NCBI GenBank assembly: GCA_019311105.1
Contig: JAFDDA010000026.1
Coordinates: 1 to 64,000, forward strand
Direction of reading: 5' to 3'
From: Deltaproteobacteria bacterium
Lineage (GTDB): Bacteria > Myxococcota_A > UBA9160 > JAFDDA01
Length of the DNA stretch: 64,000 bases
The notes beneath the pieces were generated by a model. The model was not told where the DNA came from. It was given only the letters and a program-made list of their open reading frames with translations, and did not search any database. A program made the position numbers and the translations under genes. Positions 25,199-33,909 of this stretch are shown here, in pieces. Each line of letters starts with the position of its first letter. Within the stretch, counting starts at the first letter, position 1.

Positions 25199-26398
25199 AT
25201 GCGAATCCTCTTCGTCCTGCCCTACACCCCGAACGCCGTACGACCGCGAGCCATCGAAACCCTGCGCGCCCTTGCCGAGCGCGGGCACGAGATCTCGATT
25301 GCCACCCTGTGGTTCACGGAGGAGGAGCGCAGCGACCTCGAGGCCCTGCGCGCCGAAGGGTTCGCGATCTTTGCGAAGCCGCTGTCGCGGGCCCGGCGTG
25401 TCTGGAACCGGGCCTGCGCCGTCGCATCCCTCCGACCGACCGACGCGCGGTTGTGTTGGGTCCCCGACCTCACGCGTGAGATCGACCCGACGGGGTTCGA
25501 CGTCCTCCATTTCGAGCATTCACGCTCGGCGATCTTCGCTCGCCAGCTCGGAAGACGCGTCCCGACCGTCTTCGATACGGTGGACGCCATGTCCCTTCTG
25601 AACCGGCGCGCTCTCGATCACTGGGGCTGGCGTCGTGTCGGTCTGCGCCTGGGCTGGGATGCGCTCACCTACGAGGAGTTCGACGCCTCCTTGCTCCACC
25701 AATTCCCCTTCGTCACGGTGACCTCACCGATCGATGCCGAAGCACTGCTCCGGCTCCGCCGCAACGCCCGGTCGGAGGTCACGGTGATCCCGAATGGTGT
25801 CGACCTGAAGCGCTTCCGCCCCCCCAAGGTCCCCGCCCGCGTGCCCGACGAGCTCGTGATGTCCGGAAAGATGACCTACCACCCGAACATCGCGATGGCC
25901 TCTCAGTTCGTGAGCAAGATCCTGCCGAGGATCCGCTTGCGCCGGCCCGAGGTCCGCTTGCGCGTCGTAGGCGAGGCGCCCACCCGGGCCGTCAGGTGCC
26001 TGGGCGAGCATCCGGGCGTAACCGTGGTCGGTCGGGTGGACGACCTGCGCCCGGATCTGTGCCGCGCCTCCCTCGCCGTGGCCACGGTCCCCTATGGCGC
26101 AGGAATCCAGAACAAGGTGCTTGAGGCCATGGCCTGCGCGACCCCGGTCGTCGCGTCGACTCAGGCAGCGTCCGCTCTGTCGGCGGACGACGAGACGTTG
26201 GTCGTGGCGAACGAGCCCGAGGAGATCGCACGCCGTTGTTGCGAGCTACTCGACGACCCCGCCCGGCTGGGCAAGCTCGGCATCGCCGGCCGGCGCTACG
26301 TCGAGCTGGAGCACCGTTGGTCTCAGCTGGCCGAACGCTTCGAAGCCGTCTACGAGCGGGCGATCACCCATCACCGACGAACCGACAGGGATCGGTAG
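25199..26398 (+). CDS. Glycosyltransferase family 4-type
   Basis: 399 residues with the GT-B two-domain layout. The N-terminal domain begins RILFVLPYTPNAVRPRAIE with FDVLHFEHS near 105. The linker holds VTVIPNGVDLKRFRPP near 198. The C-terminal nucleotide-sugar domain has GKMTYHPNIA, VVGEAPTRAVR and the family signature GAGIQNKVLEAMACATPVVAS near 300-320, similar to XrtA/PEP-CTERM-associated transferases. It should add a sugar to a cell-surface glycan or lipid. It stands alone on the plus strand between minus-strand lipid genes and faces the sulfatase gene tail to tail with a 6-base gap. Confidence 0.88.
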   Translation: MRILFVLPYTPNAVRPRAIETLRALAERGHEISIATLWFTEEERSDLEALRAEGFAIFAKPLSRARRVWNRACAVASLRPTDARLCWVPDLTREIDPTGFDVLHFEHSRSAIFARQLGRRVPTVFDTVDAMSLLNRRALDHWGWRRVGLRLGWDALTYEEFDASLLHQFPFVTVTSPIDAEALLRLRRNARSEVTVIPNGVDLKRFRPPKVPARVPDELVMSGKMTYHPNIAMASQFVSKILPRIRLRRPEVRLRVVGEAPTRAVRCLGEHPGVTVVGRVDDLRPDLCRASLAVATVPYGAGIQNKVLEAMACATPVVASTQAASALSADDETLVVANEPEEIARRCCELLDDPARLGKLGIAGRRYVELEHRWSQLAERFEAVYERAITHHRRTDRDR

Positions 26399-26404
26399 CG
26401 ACGG

Positions 26405-28111
26405 TCAGGGTCGGCCCAGGCGACGTCGGCGGGCGAGAGTCTTGGCGCCCCAGACGGTCCCCAGCAACGACAGCACGGCGACGAGGCCCAGCACGGCCGC
26501 GCCCCGCGCGAACATCGGAAGCACCCAGGGCCAGGTCTTCACTCCGGCCTCTTCGGCCCATTCGGTCCAGGCCTCGCGGAGCCGAGCGAGGTCGGCGGGG
26601 CGCTCGCCGGCGAGGTCGACGAGTTCGGTTCGGTCGGAAGCCAGGTCGTAGAGGGCCCAGTCGCCCAGGAAGGGACGCACGGCTTTCAGGTCGCCATCGC
26701 GCACGGCTCGCCAGCCCTCATGCTCCCAGAACATCGGGCCGCGAGCGCGCGAATCGCCGGCCAGCACGGGAACGAGGCTCTCGCCGTCGAGGTCTCCGGG
26801 CAGCGCGACGCCCGCGACATCGAGAACCGTCGCTGCGATGTCGGTCACGTGGGCCGGATCGCGTACCCAGGAGCCCGGGGCGCGCCCGAGGCCCGACGGC
26901 CAGCGAACGATGAGCGGCGACGCGATCCCCCCTTCCAGCAGCCCCGACTTGTGTCCGCGGAACGGTGTGTTCGAAACGTTCGACCAGGCGCGCCCATAGC
27001 TCTGGAAGCTGTCGGGCCCGCCGGGCTCGACGGCGGGGTCGTCGCCGTAGTGATCCGGTGTCCAGAACCCGACGGCACGACGCAGCCAACCCGACGCCGG
27101 AGAGAGCGTCTCGGGGGAGCCGCCGTTGTCGGAGAGAAGGACGACCAGGGTCCGGCCTTCGCGCCCGGTCTCGCGCACGGCACCCAGCACTTCGGCGACG
27201 CCGCGATCCATGGCCCTCACCATGCCCGCGTAGGCCCGCATGCGCGCGCGCTGCCAGCCGGGATGATCGGCCTTCTCCCAGGGCGGCACGCGCGCGTCGC
27301 GGGGCGAGAGCGCCCACGTCGAGGCGAACACGCCGAGGTCCGCGATCCGGCCGGCGCGCCGCTCGCGCGCGGCATCCCAGCCCGCGCGGTAGCGACCGGC
27401 GTGGGCCGCCACGTCGGCGGGGGGCGCCTGCACAGGCCAGTGCGGCGCCGTGAAGGCGACGTACAGGAAAAAGGGCTGCTCGGGAGTGTCGCGCGCGTGC
27501 TCGCGGATCCAACCGGCGGCTTCCGCGCTCATGGCGTCGGTCAGGTAGAAGGGTGCGGCCGGGGGCGGGAGGGGTGCGTCATCCCGGGCCAGCGACTGGG
27601 GCGCATAGAGATCGTCGGCACCCTGTAGCACGCCGAAGTAGCGCTCGAACCCGCGGGCTCGCGGCGAATCCGGACCCGCCGCATCGAAGGTGGGGTCGAG
27701 GTGCCACTTACCCACCGCGTAGCTGCGATAGCCGGCCGCGGCGAGCCGTTCCGGCAAGGTGGCCACATCGGGCCGGATGGCGCCGCGATAGGCCCGGTGC
27801 TCGGTGGGAGAATCGGCGAGCCAGCCGACGCCGGCGGCGTGGGGTGTGCGCCCGGTGAGGAGCGCCGCTCGCGTGGGGCTGCAGCGCGGCGTGGCATAGA
27901 ACTGACTGAAGCGAACGCCCTCTCGGGCAAGCGCTTCGATCTGCGGCGCCTCCACCTCGCCGCCGTAGCCGGGGAGGTCGGAGAAGCCCATGTCGTCGGC
28001 GAGGAACACGACGACATCGGGCGGCGCCGCGGCGACGGCCGGCGTCCATGAAACAAGGAACGCCAGAACGAGACGGCGGGCAGTCGTGATCGCTCGCGGC
28101 CTGCGCTTCAT
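26405..28111 (-). CDS. Arylsulfatase-type sulfatase, secreted with a C-terminal membrane segment
   Basis: 568 residues. The N terminus (MKRRPRAIT..RLVLAFLVSWTPAVAA) is a signal peptide. The formylglycine motif is intact: CSPTRAALLTGR near residue 82. Metal residues include the DD of FLADDMGFSD near 37 and SDNGG near 320. A C-terminal hydrophobic stretch (GAAVLGLVAVLSLLGTVWG) followed by arginines looks like a membrane anchor facing the periplasm. It hydrolyses sulfate esters after Cys conversion; no formylglycine-generating enzyme is seen here. ATG 28111 is 10 bases after the acyl-CoA dehydrogenase stop, so the two are probably co-transcribed, suggesting a sulfated lipid substrate (inference). 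Confidence 0.92.
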   Translation of the reverse strand: MKRRPRAITTARRLVLAFLVSWTPAVAAAPPDVVVFLADDMGFSDLPGYGGEVEAPQIEALAREGVRFSQFYATPRCSPTRAALLTGRTPHAAGVGWLADSPTEHRAYRGAIRPDVATLPERLAAAGYRSYAVGKWHLDPTFDAAGPDSPRARGFERYFGVLQGADDLYAPQSLARDDAPLPPPAAPFYLTDAMSAEAAGWIREHARDTPEQPFFLYVAFTAPHWPVQAPPADVAAHAGRYRAGWDAARERRAGRIADLGVFASTWALSPRDARVPPWEKADHPGWQRARMRAYAGMVRAMDRGVAEVLGAVRETGREGRTLVVLLSDNGGSPETLSPASGWLRRAVGFWTPDHYGDDPAVEPGGPDSFQSYGRAWSNVSNTPFRGHKSGLLEGGIASPLIVRWPSGLGRAPGSWVRDPAHVTDIAATVLDVAGVALPGDLDGESLVPVLAGDSRARGPMFWEHEGWRAVRDGDLKAVRPFLGDWALYDLASDRTELVDLAGERPADLARLREAWTEWAEEAGVKTWPWVLPMFARGAAVLGLVAVLSLLGTVWGAKTLARRRRLGRP

Positions 28112-28121
28112 GGCCGGCCGC

Positions 28122-29306
28122 TCAGTAGCAGGGCGGCAGGCCGAGGCCGCGGCGCGCGATGATGTTCTTCTGGATCTCACTGGCGCCTCCACCGATCGTG
28201 TCGACGACGGTGTAGCGATACGAGCGTTCGAAGCGGCCGCCGACCGGCGCGCCGTCGGCGCCCGGTTTGAGCTGGCCGGCGGGGCCGAGCACATCGAGAG
28301 CCGCGTCAGCCACGCGCTGGCCCGTCTCGTTCATGAAGAGCTTGTACTGGGACGACTCGACCGTGGGGACGCCGCCCTTCAAGGCGGCGGCGATCACACG
28401 CCGCTGGAGCATGCGCGAAACCTCGAGGCCGGTCACCGCCTGGGCGATGGCGTGGCGGGCACCAGGGTCGTGGCGCACGGGCTGGCCGTCGCGTTCGGCT
28501 CCGCGCACGTGCTCGCAGAACGACTCGACCTTCTTCTCGAGGGGGCCCACCGGCATCATCGCGAAACGTTCGAGGTCGAGGGCCTCGCAGATGTAGGTCC
28601 ACCCGTGATTGAGTTGGCCCACCACGAAGTCGTCGCCAACGAAGACGTCCTCGAAGAACACGTCGTTGGTGCGCTCGTCGCCGATCGTCATGGTGGGGTG
28701 GATCTCGAGGCCCGGGTCGTCCATGCGGATCAGGAAGAGCGTGATGCCCTTGTGCTTCTTGGCTTCCGGATCGGTGCGGGCGCCGACCCAATACCAGTCG
28801 GCGAAGTGGGCGCTGGTGGTCCAGATCTTCTGGCCGTTCAAGACCCAGCCGCCGCGGGCTTCGTCGCGCTCGGCCTTGAGCTGCATGTTGGCCGCGTCGG
28901 AGCCCGCCTGGGGCTCGCTGTAGCCGATGGCGAACTCGACCTCGCCGCGGATGATGCGCGGCAGGAAGTACTGCTTCAGCTGCTCGTTGCCGTGGCGGAT
29001 AATCGTCTTCCCGACGATGCCGACCCCCTTGCCGCACTGGGGTGCGCCCCAGCGCGAGAGCGCCTCGGTCAGGATGAAGTCATAGACGCCGGAGAGTTCC
29101 TTCCCGCCGTATTCCTTCGGCCAGGACATCCCGAGCCAGCCTCGCGCGGCGACCTTGCGCATGAAGGCGCGCTTGGCGGGCGTCTCCACCGTCTGGGAGA
29201 GCTGCTCCGGATTCGGGTCCATGACGTCCGGAGAGGCATTCGCGACCAGAAATCGCTCGACTTCCTCGCGGAAGGCTTCTTCTTCGGGTGAGAAATCGAA
29301 GTTCAT
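28122..29306 (-). CDS. Acyl-CoA dehydrogenase (FadE17-like), paralogue of 23870-25051
   Basis: 394 residues from ATG 29306 with GGAGGTGGG directly upstream. It shares GYSEPQAGSDAANMQLKAE, WTTSAHFADWYWVGARTD and the C-terminal DTIGGGASEIQKNIIARR with the paralogue at 23870. The EGT glutamate is absent; Glu in ALDLERFAMM may replace it. The start of the gene MNFDFSPEEEAFREEVERFL is typical. It is followed at 10 bases by the sulfatase gene, an unusual pairing for a beta-oxidation enzyme. Confidence 0.92.
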   Translation of the reverse strand: MNFDFSPEEEAFREEVERFLVANASPDVMDPNPEQLSQTVETPAKRAFMRKVAARGWLGMSWPKEYGGKELSGVYDFILTEALSRWGAPQCGKGVGIVGKTIIRHGNEQLKQYFLPRIIRGEVEFAIGYSEPQAGSDAANMQLKAERDEARGGWVLNGQKIWTTSAHFADWYWVGARTDPEAKKHKGITLFLIRMDDPGLEIHPTMTIGDERTNDVFFEDVFVGDDFVVGQLNHGWTYICEALDLERFAMMPVGPLEKKVESFCEHVRGAERDGQPVRHDPGARHAIAQAVTGLEVSRMLQRRVIAAALKGGVPTVESSQYKLFMNETGQRVADAALDVLGPAGQLKPGADGAPVGGRFERSYRYTVVDTIGGGASEIQKNIIARRGLGLPPCY

Positions 29307-29468
29307 CCCACCTCCGCGCTTCGACAGGGGGTAGCATAGGCGGGGTGCGGACGGACGAGGTGCGAGAGGGCGAGCGCGGGCAGTGGGGGAAACCACTGGC
29401 GGGCGTGGGGGTCATCTAGGCTCGAGCCGCGAGCGGAGCTACGATCCCACGATCGATTGGGAGGCAGC

Positions 29469-29984
29469 ATGAGCATCGCACGACCGGAGATCGAGATCGG
29501 CGAAGCCTTCGTAGGGGACGGCTTCGACGCAGCCCACGTGAACACCGTGATCGGAAAGCGGGAGGGGACAGTCGGCAGTGCCTGGGCCCAGGCGCTCGCG
29601 ACACCGACCACGGGCCACGCCCCGTTCATCGCCGTGCTGCAACCCGGCCTCCCGGTGAAGCCCTACACCCTCTTCGTAAACAAGGCGGGGATTTCCAGCG
29701 CCGAGCACGCGCGCATGACCTGGGGCGCTGCCCAGGCCGGCGTGGCCTCGGGCGTCGCCGACGCGGTGGTCGAGGGCACCGTCGAGCGCGAAGAGGTCGA
29801 TGGCCTCGTGATCATCGCTTCGGTCTGGGTGAACCCCGAAGCCACGGACGAGCGCGCGGTGTATCGCAACAACCGCGACGCCACTCGCGCCGCCCTCGCC
29901 GCCGGCTCGCAGCAGGTGCCGAAGATCGACGAGGTCCTCGACGCGCGCGACGCGCCCGAGAACCCCAATTTCCGTCTCGGCTAG
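29469..29984 (+). CDS. fae: Formaldehyde-activating enzyme (Fae) family protein
   Basis: 171 residues, the normal Fae length. Conserved features include IGEAFVGDGFDAAHVNTVIG near residue 8-27, with the family's active-site histidine, GHAPFIAVLQPGLPVKPYTL near 48-67 and NKAGISSAEHARMTWGAAQAGVA. Fae condenses formaldehyde with tetrahydromethanopterin. The residue after the active-site stretch is Asn (AHVN) where methylotroph Fae proteins have Asp (AHID), so it may be a Fae paralogue of altered role. ATG 29469 has GGAGG 5 bases upstream. No other methanopterin-pathway gene is in the window. It could detoxify formaldehyde from demethylation, for example by the P450s. Confidence 0.88.
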   Translation: MSIARPEIEIGEAFVGDGFDAAHVNTVIGKREGTVGSAWAQALATPTTGHAPFIAVLQPGLPVKPYTLFVNKAGISSAEHARMTWGAAQAGVASGVADAVVEGTVEREEVDGLVIIASVWVNPEATDERAVYRNNRDATRAALAAGSQQVPKIDEVLDARDAPENPNFRLG

Positions 29985-30049
29985 CAGCCGGCCCGAAGCC
30001 CCACGCCAACGCGCAACGAAGCCGGCGACGATGGTGCCGAATCCGTAGA

Positions 30050-30102
30050 CTGCGTGCGCATGGGCTCCGACCTTCTCCAACCCTGCGTGCGCATGGGCTC
30101 CG
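30050..30102 (+). repeat. 33-bp-period direct repeat duplicating the start region of the lipoprotein sulfatase gene
   Basis: The 20 bases CTGCGTGCGCATGGGCTCCG occur at 30050-30069 and again at 30083-30102, 33 bases apart. Each copy contains the in-frame GTG and ATG, so the gene has two equivalent start regions and the reading frame is preserved (33 = 11 codons). Confidence 0.85.
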
Positions 30103-32231
30103 GCGTGCGTCGCTGGCCCTCGCTCCTTGCGTTGCTGCCGCTCGCCCTCGCGGCGTGCAGTAGCGAGCCGGCCGAGCGCGAACGAGCCCCGCTCGTGTCG
30201 ACCGCCGACGGCACGGCCCTCACTCTCGAAGGGCATGAGATCGCCCGCGAAACCCGGCCTGCGATCCAGCTCGAAGCGGGCACGAAGCAGAACTGGCAAG
30301 CCCGAGCGGCGGGGCGGCTCCGATTCGGCTTTGCCCCGGGCGCGGGCGCAGCACCCGACTCGGGCATCCGCGTCACCGTGGCCGGCGAGAGTTCGGAACA
30401 CGCGGTCGGCGCCTCCGCGAGCTGGCAGACCGCCGACCCGAAACTCGACGTCGCGGCCGGCGACACGATCGAGTTCGCGACCCTGGGCCCGGGTTCCGTC
30501 TGGCTTGCCGACCCCATCGTCGAGACACCTCGGGCCGAATCGACCGCGCCTCTCGTGGTGGTGATCCTGATCGACACCCTCCGCGCCGACCACACCTCCC
30601 TCGACGGCTACGCCTTGCCGACTTCACCCCACCTCGACGCCCTCGCCGCCGACGGCGTCGGGTTCCTGCGCGCCTACGCGCCCGCGCCGTGGACGAGGCC
30701 CTCGGTGGCGTCGCTGCTGACGAGCCTCGACCCCGAATCCCACCGCACGGTTCGGCGCAAGGATCGCCTGGCGTCCGAGCTTCTGACCTGGCCCGAGGTG
30801 GCGCGCGCGGCGGGCTATCAGACCGTGGGGGTGAGCACGAACCCGAACATCCTCCACACCTGGGGTTTCGCCCAGGGGTTCGCGCGCTTCATCGACCTCG
30901 GCGCCCGGGAGTGGCTGAAGAAGGGGAGCGAAAGCGACGCCCGTGCCGTCTTCGCCCAGGCACTCGCGACGCTCGACTCCGAGCCGCTGCCGCTCTTCCT
31001 CTACCTCCACGTGCTCGACCCCCACCATCCCTACACGCCGCCTCTCGAGTCGGTACGCAAGGTCTACCCCGGCTTTCGCCCGCGCGAGCCGGGCCAGGCC
31101 ATCGCGCCGAATGCACCGGAGGCCGTCGTGCGCGCGGCGGTGCGACGCTACGACGGCGAGATCCGCCACGCCGATGAGGCCCTGGGCGAATTCCTCGGCG
31201 AGCTCCGCACCCGCGGGCTCTATGACGCGGCAGCAATCGTCGTGACCGGCGACCACGGCGAGGAGTTCCGCGAGCGCGGCGGGCAATACCACGGGCACAC
31301 GCTCTACGAAGAGCAGATCCACGTTCCGCTGGTGATGAAGCTCCCGTACCAGGCCCCGGCGGCGGCGCCGATCGAACACCTCGTATCGATCATGGACGCG
31401 CTCCCGACCCTCGCCGAGGCAGCGGGCTGGCCCCTGCCCCCCGAGATCGAGGGGCGAAGCCTCCTCTCCACGATCGGCGGCGGCGGGCCGATCCGCGACG
31501 CGTTGACTGCGTCGACGCGGCTCGACGGAGCCCACGCCGACGCTCTCATCACCGCCGACCGGAAACTCATCCGCACCCTCGCGCCGGACGCTTCGACGCG
31601 CGTCTTCGACCTCGTGGGCGACCCGGGCGAACAGGCACCCTGGTACGACCCGGAACTCCAGAGCCGTCTCGAGCGGACCCTCGACCACCGGATGGCGACC
31701 CGTCGCACGGGCTGGCATCTGCGAGTCTGCGGCGGCCGAACGACGCAGACCGTGGCTTTCGCCGTGTCGGGGGCCGAGGGCGACCCGCGTGCGCCGTCCC
31801 TCGAACCGGACGATTCGATCACGCGGGTCGACGGCGCGCTCGAGGTCCGCGTACGCGCCGGCGCACGCAAGGAGCAGCGCGGATGGGAGGCCACGCGCGC
31901 CATGGAGCTCGTCGCCGACGAGGACGAGATCGTTCTTTCGGGGGCTGCGCTCACCTTGACTCCGCGTACGGGCTCGGCACCGGTGCGATTCGTGTTGGGC
32001 GATGTCGAGCGCCCCTTCGACACGGCCACCGCCCTCGCGCCCGACGCAGCCCGGAGAGCCTCCCGAGAAGCCCCGGCGTGCGAGCTGAGCGACGCCGCGT
32101 CGCTGCTCGTCTGGTACGTGCCGGAGCCCGCCGACACCACCGTGGTCGAACCCGACGCCGACCTGCGCGAGCGCCTCCAGGAACTCGGCTACATGCTCGA
32201 CGACGAGCCCGAGCCGGCTCCGAAGAACTGA
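30093..32231 (+). CDS. Lipoprotein of the sulfatase/phosphatase superfamily without the formylglycine Cys/Ser
   Basis: About 712 residues. From ATG 30093 a compact lipoprotein signal is seen (WPSLLALLPLALAAC, lipobox Cys22). In-frame starts at 30054 and 30060 lie in the upstream copy of the repeat and would add 11-13 residues. The sulfatase-fold core begins VVVILIDTLRADHTSLDGY with DHT/D metal residues, and GDHGEEFRERGGQYHGHTLYEE supplies the second metal site. Where sulfatases have C/S-x-P-x-R the sequence is APWTRPSVASLL, lacking Cys or Ser. An N-terminal beta-rich extension and a C-terminal region follow no family I know. It is probably a periplasmic or outer-membrane hydrolase of uncertain specificity. 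Confidence 0.82.
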   Translation: MGSGVRRWPSLLALLPLALAACSSEPAERERAPLVSTADGTALTLEGHEIARETRPAIQLEAGTKQNWQARAAGRLRFGFAPGAGAAPDSGIRVTVAGESSEHAVGASASWQTADPKLDVAAGDTIEFATLGPGSVWLADPIVETPRAESTAPLVVVILIDTLRADHTSLDGYALPTSPHLDALAADGVGFLRAYAPAPWTRPSVASLLTSLDPESHRTVRRKDRLASELLTWPEVARAAGYQTVGVSTNPNILHTWGFAQGFARFIDLGAREWLKKGSESDARAVFAQALATLDSEPLPLFLYLHVLDPHHPYTPPLESVRKVYPGFRPREPGQAIAPNAPEAVVRAAVRRYDGEIRHADEALGEFLGELRTRGLYDAAAIVVTGDHGEEFRERGGQYHGHTLYEEQIHVPLVMKLPYQAPAAAPIEHLVSIMDALPTLAEAAGWPLPPEIEGRSLLSTIGGGGPIRDALTASTRLDGAHADALITADRKLIRTLAPDASTRVFDLVGDPGEQAPWYDPELQSRLERTLDHRMATRRTGWHLRVCGGRTTQTVAFAVSGAEGDPRAPSLEPDDSITRVDGALEVRVRAGARKEQRGWEATRAMELVADEDEIVLSGAALTLTPRTGSAPVRFVLGDVERPFDTATALAPDAARRASREAPACELSDAASLLVWYVPEPADTTVVEPDADLRERLQELGYMLDDEPEPAPKN

Positions 32232-32294
32232 GCCGCCAAGCCCGCGCCGGCCCTCCGTGGTGCGGCCCGCATGGCGTGGCCTATGGTCCCCGCC

Positions 32295-33098
32295 ATGTCG
32301 GCAGACCCGGACCCGCGAGCCGCATACGACCTCACCGACCGCACCGCCGTCGTGGCGGGCGCAGCCAGCGACATCGGAGCAGCGATCGCGCGCGCCCTCG
32401 TGGCCGTGGGAGCGCGGGTCGTTCTCGGCGACCTCGATGCCACGCGGCTCGACGCCGTGGCCAAGGCCGCTCGAGAAGCGGGCGGCCAGGCCGAAGCCCT
32501 CGTCACCGACGTCACGTCTTCCGAGTCGATCGACGCCCTGGTGGCCGCAGCAGGGCCGCAGCTCGACATCATGGTGAACTTGGCCGGTGTCATCGGCGAC
32601 GCCGCCGTCGCCGAAACTTCCGATGCCGAGCTCGACCGCGTGATCGACGTCAACACCAAGGGCGTCTTTCTCGGCTGTCGCGCGGCGGTGCGTGCCATGA
32701 CTCCCAACGGCTCGGGCACCATCGTGAACATGGCTTCGAGCGGCGCCTACACCCCCCTGCCCGGCCTGGCGACCTACGCCATGTCGAAGGCAGCCGTCGT
32801 GTCACTCACGCGCTCGCTCGCCGCCGAGGTCGGCCGCCACGGCATCCGCGTCAATGCCGTGGCACCTGGCTACGTCGAAGGCGGCATGAGCACGCGCCGC
32901 GCACGCAAGCCCGATGGCAGCGTCGACGAAGAACGCATGGAGGCGGTACGCGAGCAGGTGCGGCAACGCGTGCCCCTCGGCCGGCTCTCCCTCCCCGAGG
33001 ACGTGGCCCAGGCCGTCCTCTATCTCGCCACGGACGCCTCACGGACCACCACGGGTCAGGTGCTTCACCCCAACGGCGGCCGGCCGATGGTGTCCTAG
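32295..33098 (+). CDS. Short-chain dehydrogenase/reductase (SDR)
   Basis: 267 residues. The nucleotide-binding motif is VVAGAASDIGAAIA near residue 20 (classical TGxxxGIG with Ala and Asp variations), with NLAG near 97 and the catalytic tetrad segment MASSGAY..ATYAMSKAA near 150. The acidic residue after strand 2 (LGDLDATRL) favours NAD(H). It ends with the usual LHPNGGRPMV cap. It could oxidise a hydroxyacyl-CoA or a sterol hydroxyl. ATG 32295 is chosen over 32271 because homologues begin close to the Rossmann fold. It lies 63 bases after the sulfatase-like gene. Confidence 0.88.
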   Translation: MSADPDPRAAYDLTDRTAVVAGAASDIGAAIARALVAVGARVVLGDLDATRLDAVAKAAREAGGQAEALVTDVTSSESIDALVAAAGPQLDIMVNLAGVIGDAAVAETSDAELDRVIDVNTKGVFLGCRAAVRAMTPNGSGTIVNMASSGAYTPLPGLATYAMSKAAVVSLTRSLAAEVGRHGIRVNAVAPGYVEGGMSTRRARKPDGSVDEERMEAVREQVRQRVPLGRLSLPEDVAQAVLYLATDASRTTTGQVLHPNGGRPMVS

Positions 33099-33101
33099 AA
33101 G

Positions 33102-33155
33102 ATGCTGGGCACTCTGGCCCGCAACGCGCCGCGCCGCTACACGCTCCGCCCCTGA
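33102..33155 (+). pseudogene. Possible remnant of an AMP-ligase-like gene (N-terminal tip only)
   Basis: A 17-residue reading frame, MLGTLARNAPRRYTLRP, begins 3 bases after the SDR stop. The LARNAPRRY part looks like the first helix of acyl-CoA ligases (compare LARNARRYPD-type beginnings), followed immediately by four residues and a stop. The same layout (recognisable N terminus, abrupt short tail) is seen in the remnants at 36624-36743 and 37676-37834. There is no ribosome-binding site. It may be chance; the call rests on a short resemblance. Confidence 0.25.
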
Positions 33156-33164
33156 GAGGGTGCG

Positions 33165-33839
33165 CTAGCGGCCGGCGACCCCGAAGATCTCGTCTTCGTC
33201 GAAGACGCGCAGCGGCGTCCAGCCCGGCAACTCCGAGAAGCGGCGCACGAAGCGCGAGATCGCGCCCGTGGCATCGATGATCCACGGGTCATGGGGATCC
33301 TCGAACCAAAGCGTCGCCATGTGGTGGGCACCGTCGCGGTCGCGGCGGACGACGACGCGGAAGAGCTCCGCTTCAGAAAAGCCGAAGGCGAGCAACAGGT
33401 CGTAGGCGATCAGGTCGAGGCCATCGCAGTCGTCGCCGTTCTGGGCATAGAGTTCGAGGCTCGTGGGCCACGGGTCGTCCGCCAGATTGGTGTCGGGATC
33501 CCAGCGGAAGTGACTGCGCGCCTCGTCCTGACTGAACTTGGCGATTCGCTTCGCCAGAGCACGGCGTTCGCGTTGCTCGAACGCCAGGGACTTCTCGCGC
33601 AGCAGGGCCCAATCGGGCGGAAGGCGGCGAGCCTCATCGGGCGAGGCCGCGAGCACCGGCGCGTCGCGTCGTTGGCGCAGTTGCCAGTCCGTGATCTTCG
33701 AAGCCCAGAGGTCGTCCGGCGCGGATTCGAAGAATGCCCAAGGCGACCGGGCGGCAGCCTCCTCCGGCGTAGACGGACCGAACGCACAGCCCGCCACGAG
33801 CACGAGGAGGGGCGCGAGCCAGCAGAACTTTCGTTTCAT
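33165..33839 (-). CDS. Transglutaminase-like cysteine peptidase, predicted lipoprotein
   Basis: 224 residues. A lipoprotein signal is visible (CWLAPLLVLVAGC, lipobox Cys18). The catalytic triad of the bacterial transglutaminase-like family is laid out as Cys in NGDDCDGLDL near residue 138, His in DGAHHMATLW near 171 and Asp in IIDATG near 188. Such proteins are periplasmic and may cut or cross-link proteins; LapG-type members process adhesins, but no adhesin or LapD gene is seen. ATG 33839 gives the best signal peptide. It is in the same orientation as the small secreted protein upstream (70 bases apart). Confidence 0.8.
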   Translation of the reverse strand: MKRKFCWLAPLLVLVAGCAFGPSTPEEAAARSPWAFFESAPDDLWASKITDWQLRQRRDAPVLAASPDEARRLPPDWALLREKSLAFEQRERRALAKRIAKFSQDEARSHFRWDPDTNLADDPWPTSLELYAQNGDDCDGLDLIAYDLLLAFGFSEAELFRVVVRRDRDGAHHMATLWFEDPHDPWIIDATGAISRFVRRFSELPGWTPLRVFDEDEIFGVAGR

Positions 33840-33909
33840 CGACAGAGGGGGACGGGGCCGGATGCTCGCGGGGCGGCGCGCAGCCGCCCCGCGAGACGAT
33901 CCCGTTGCG

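Noticed and set aside
30050-30102. Possible CRISPR-like or mobile-element repeat
   Set aside because: Only two copies of a direct repeat, without spacers of similar length, terminal inverted repeats or a transposase.
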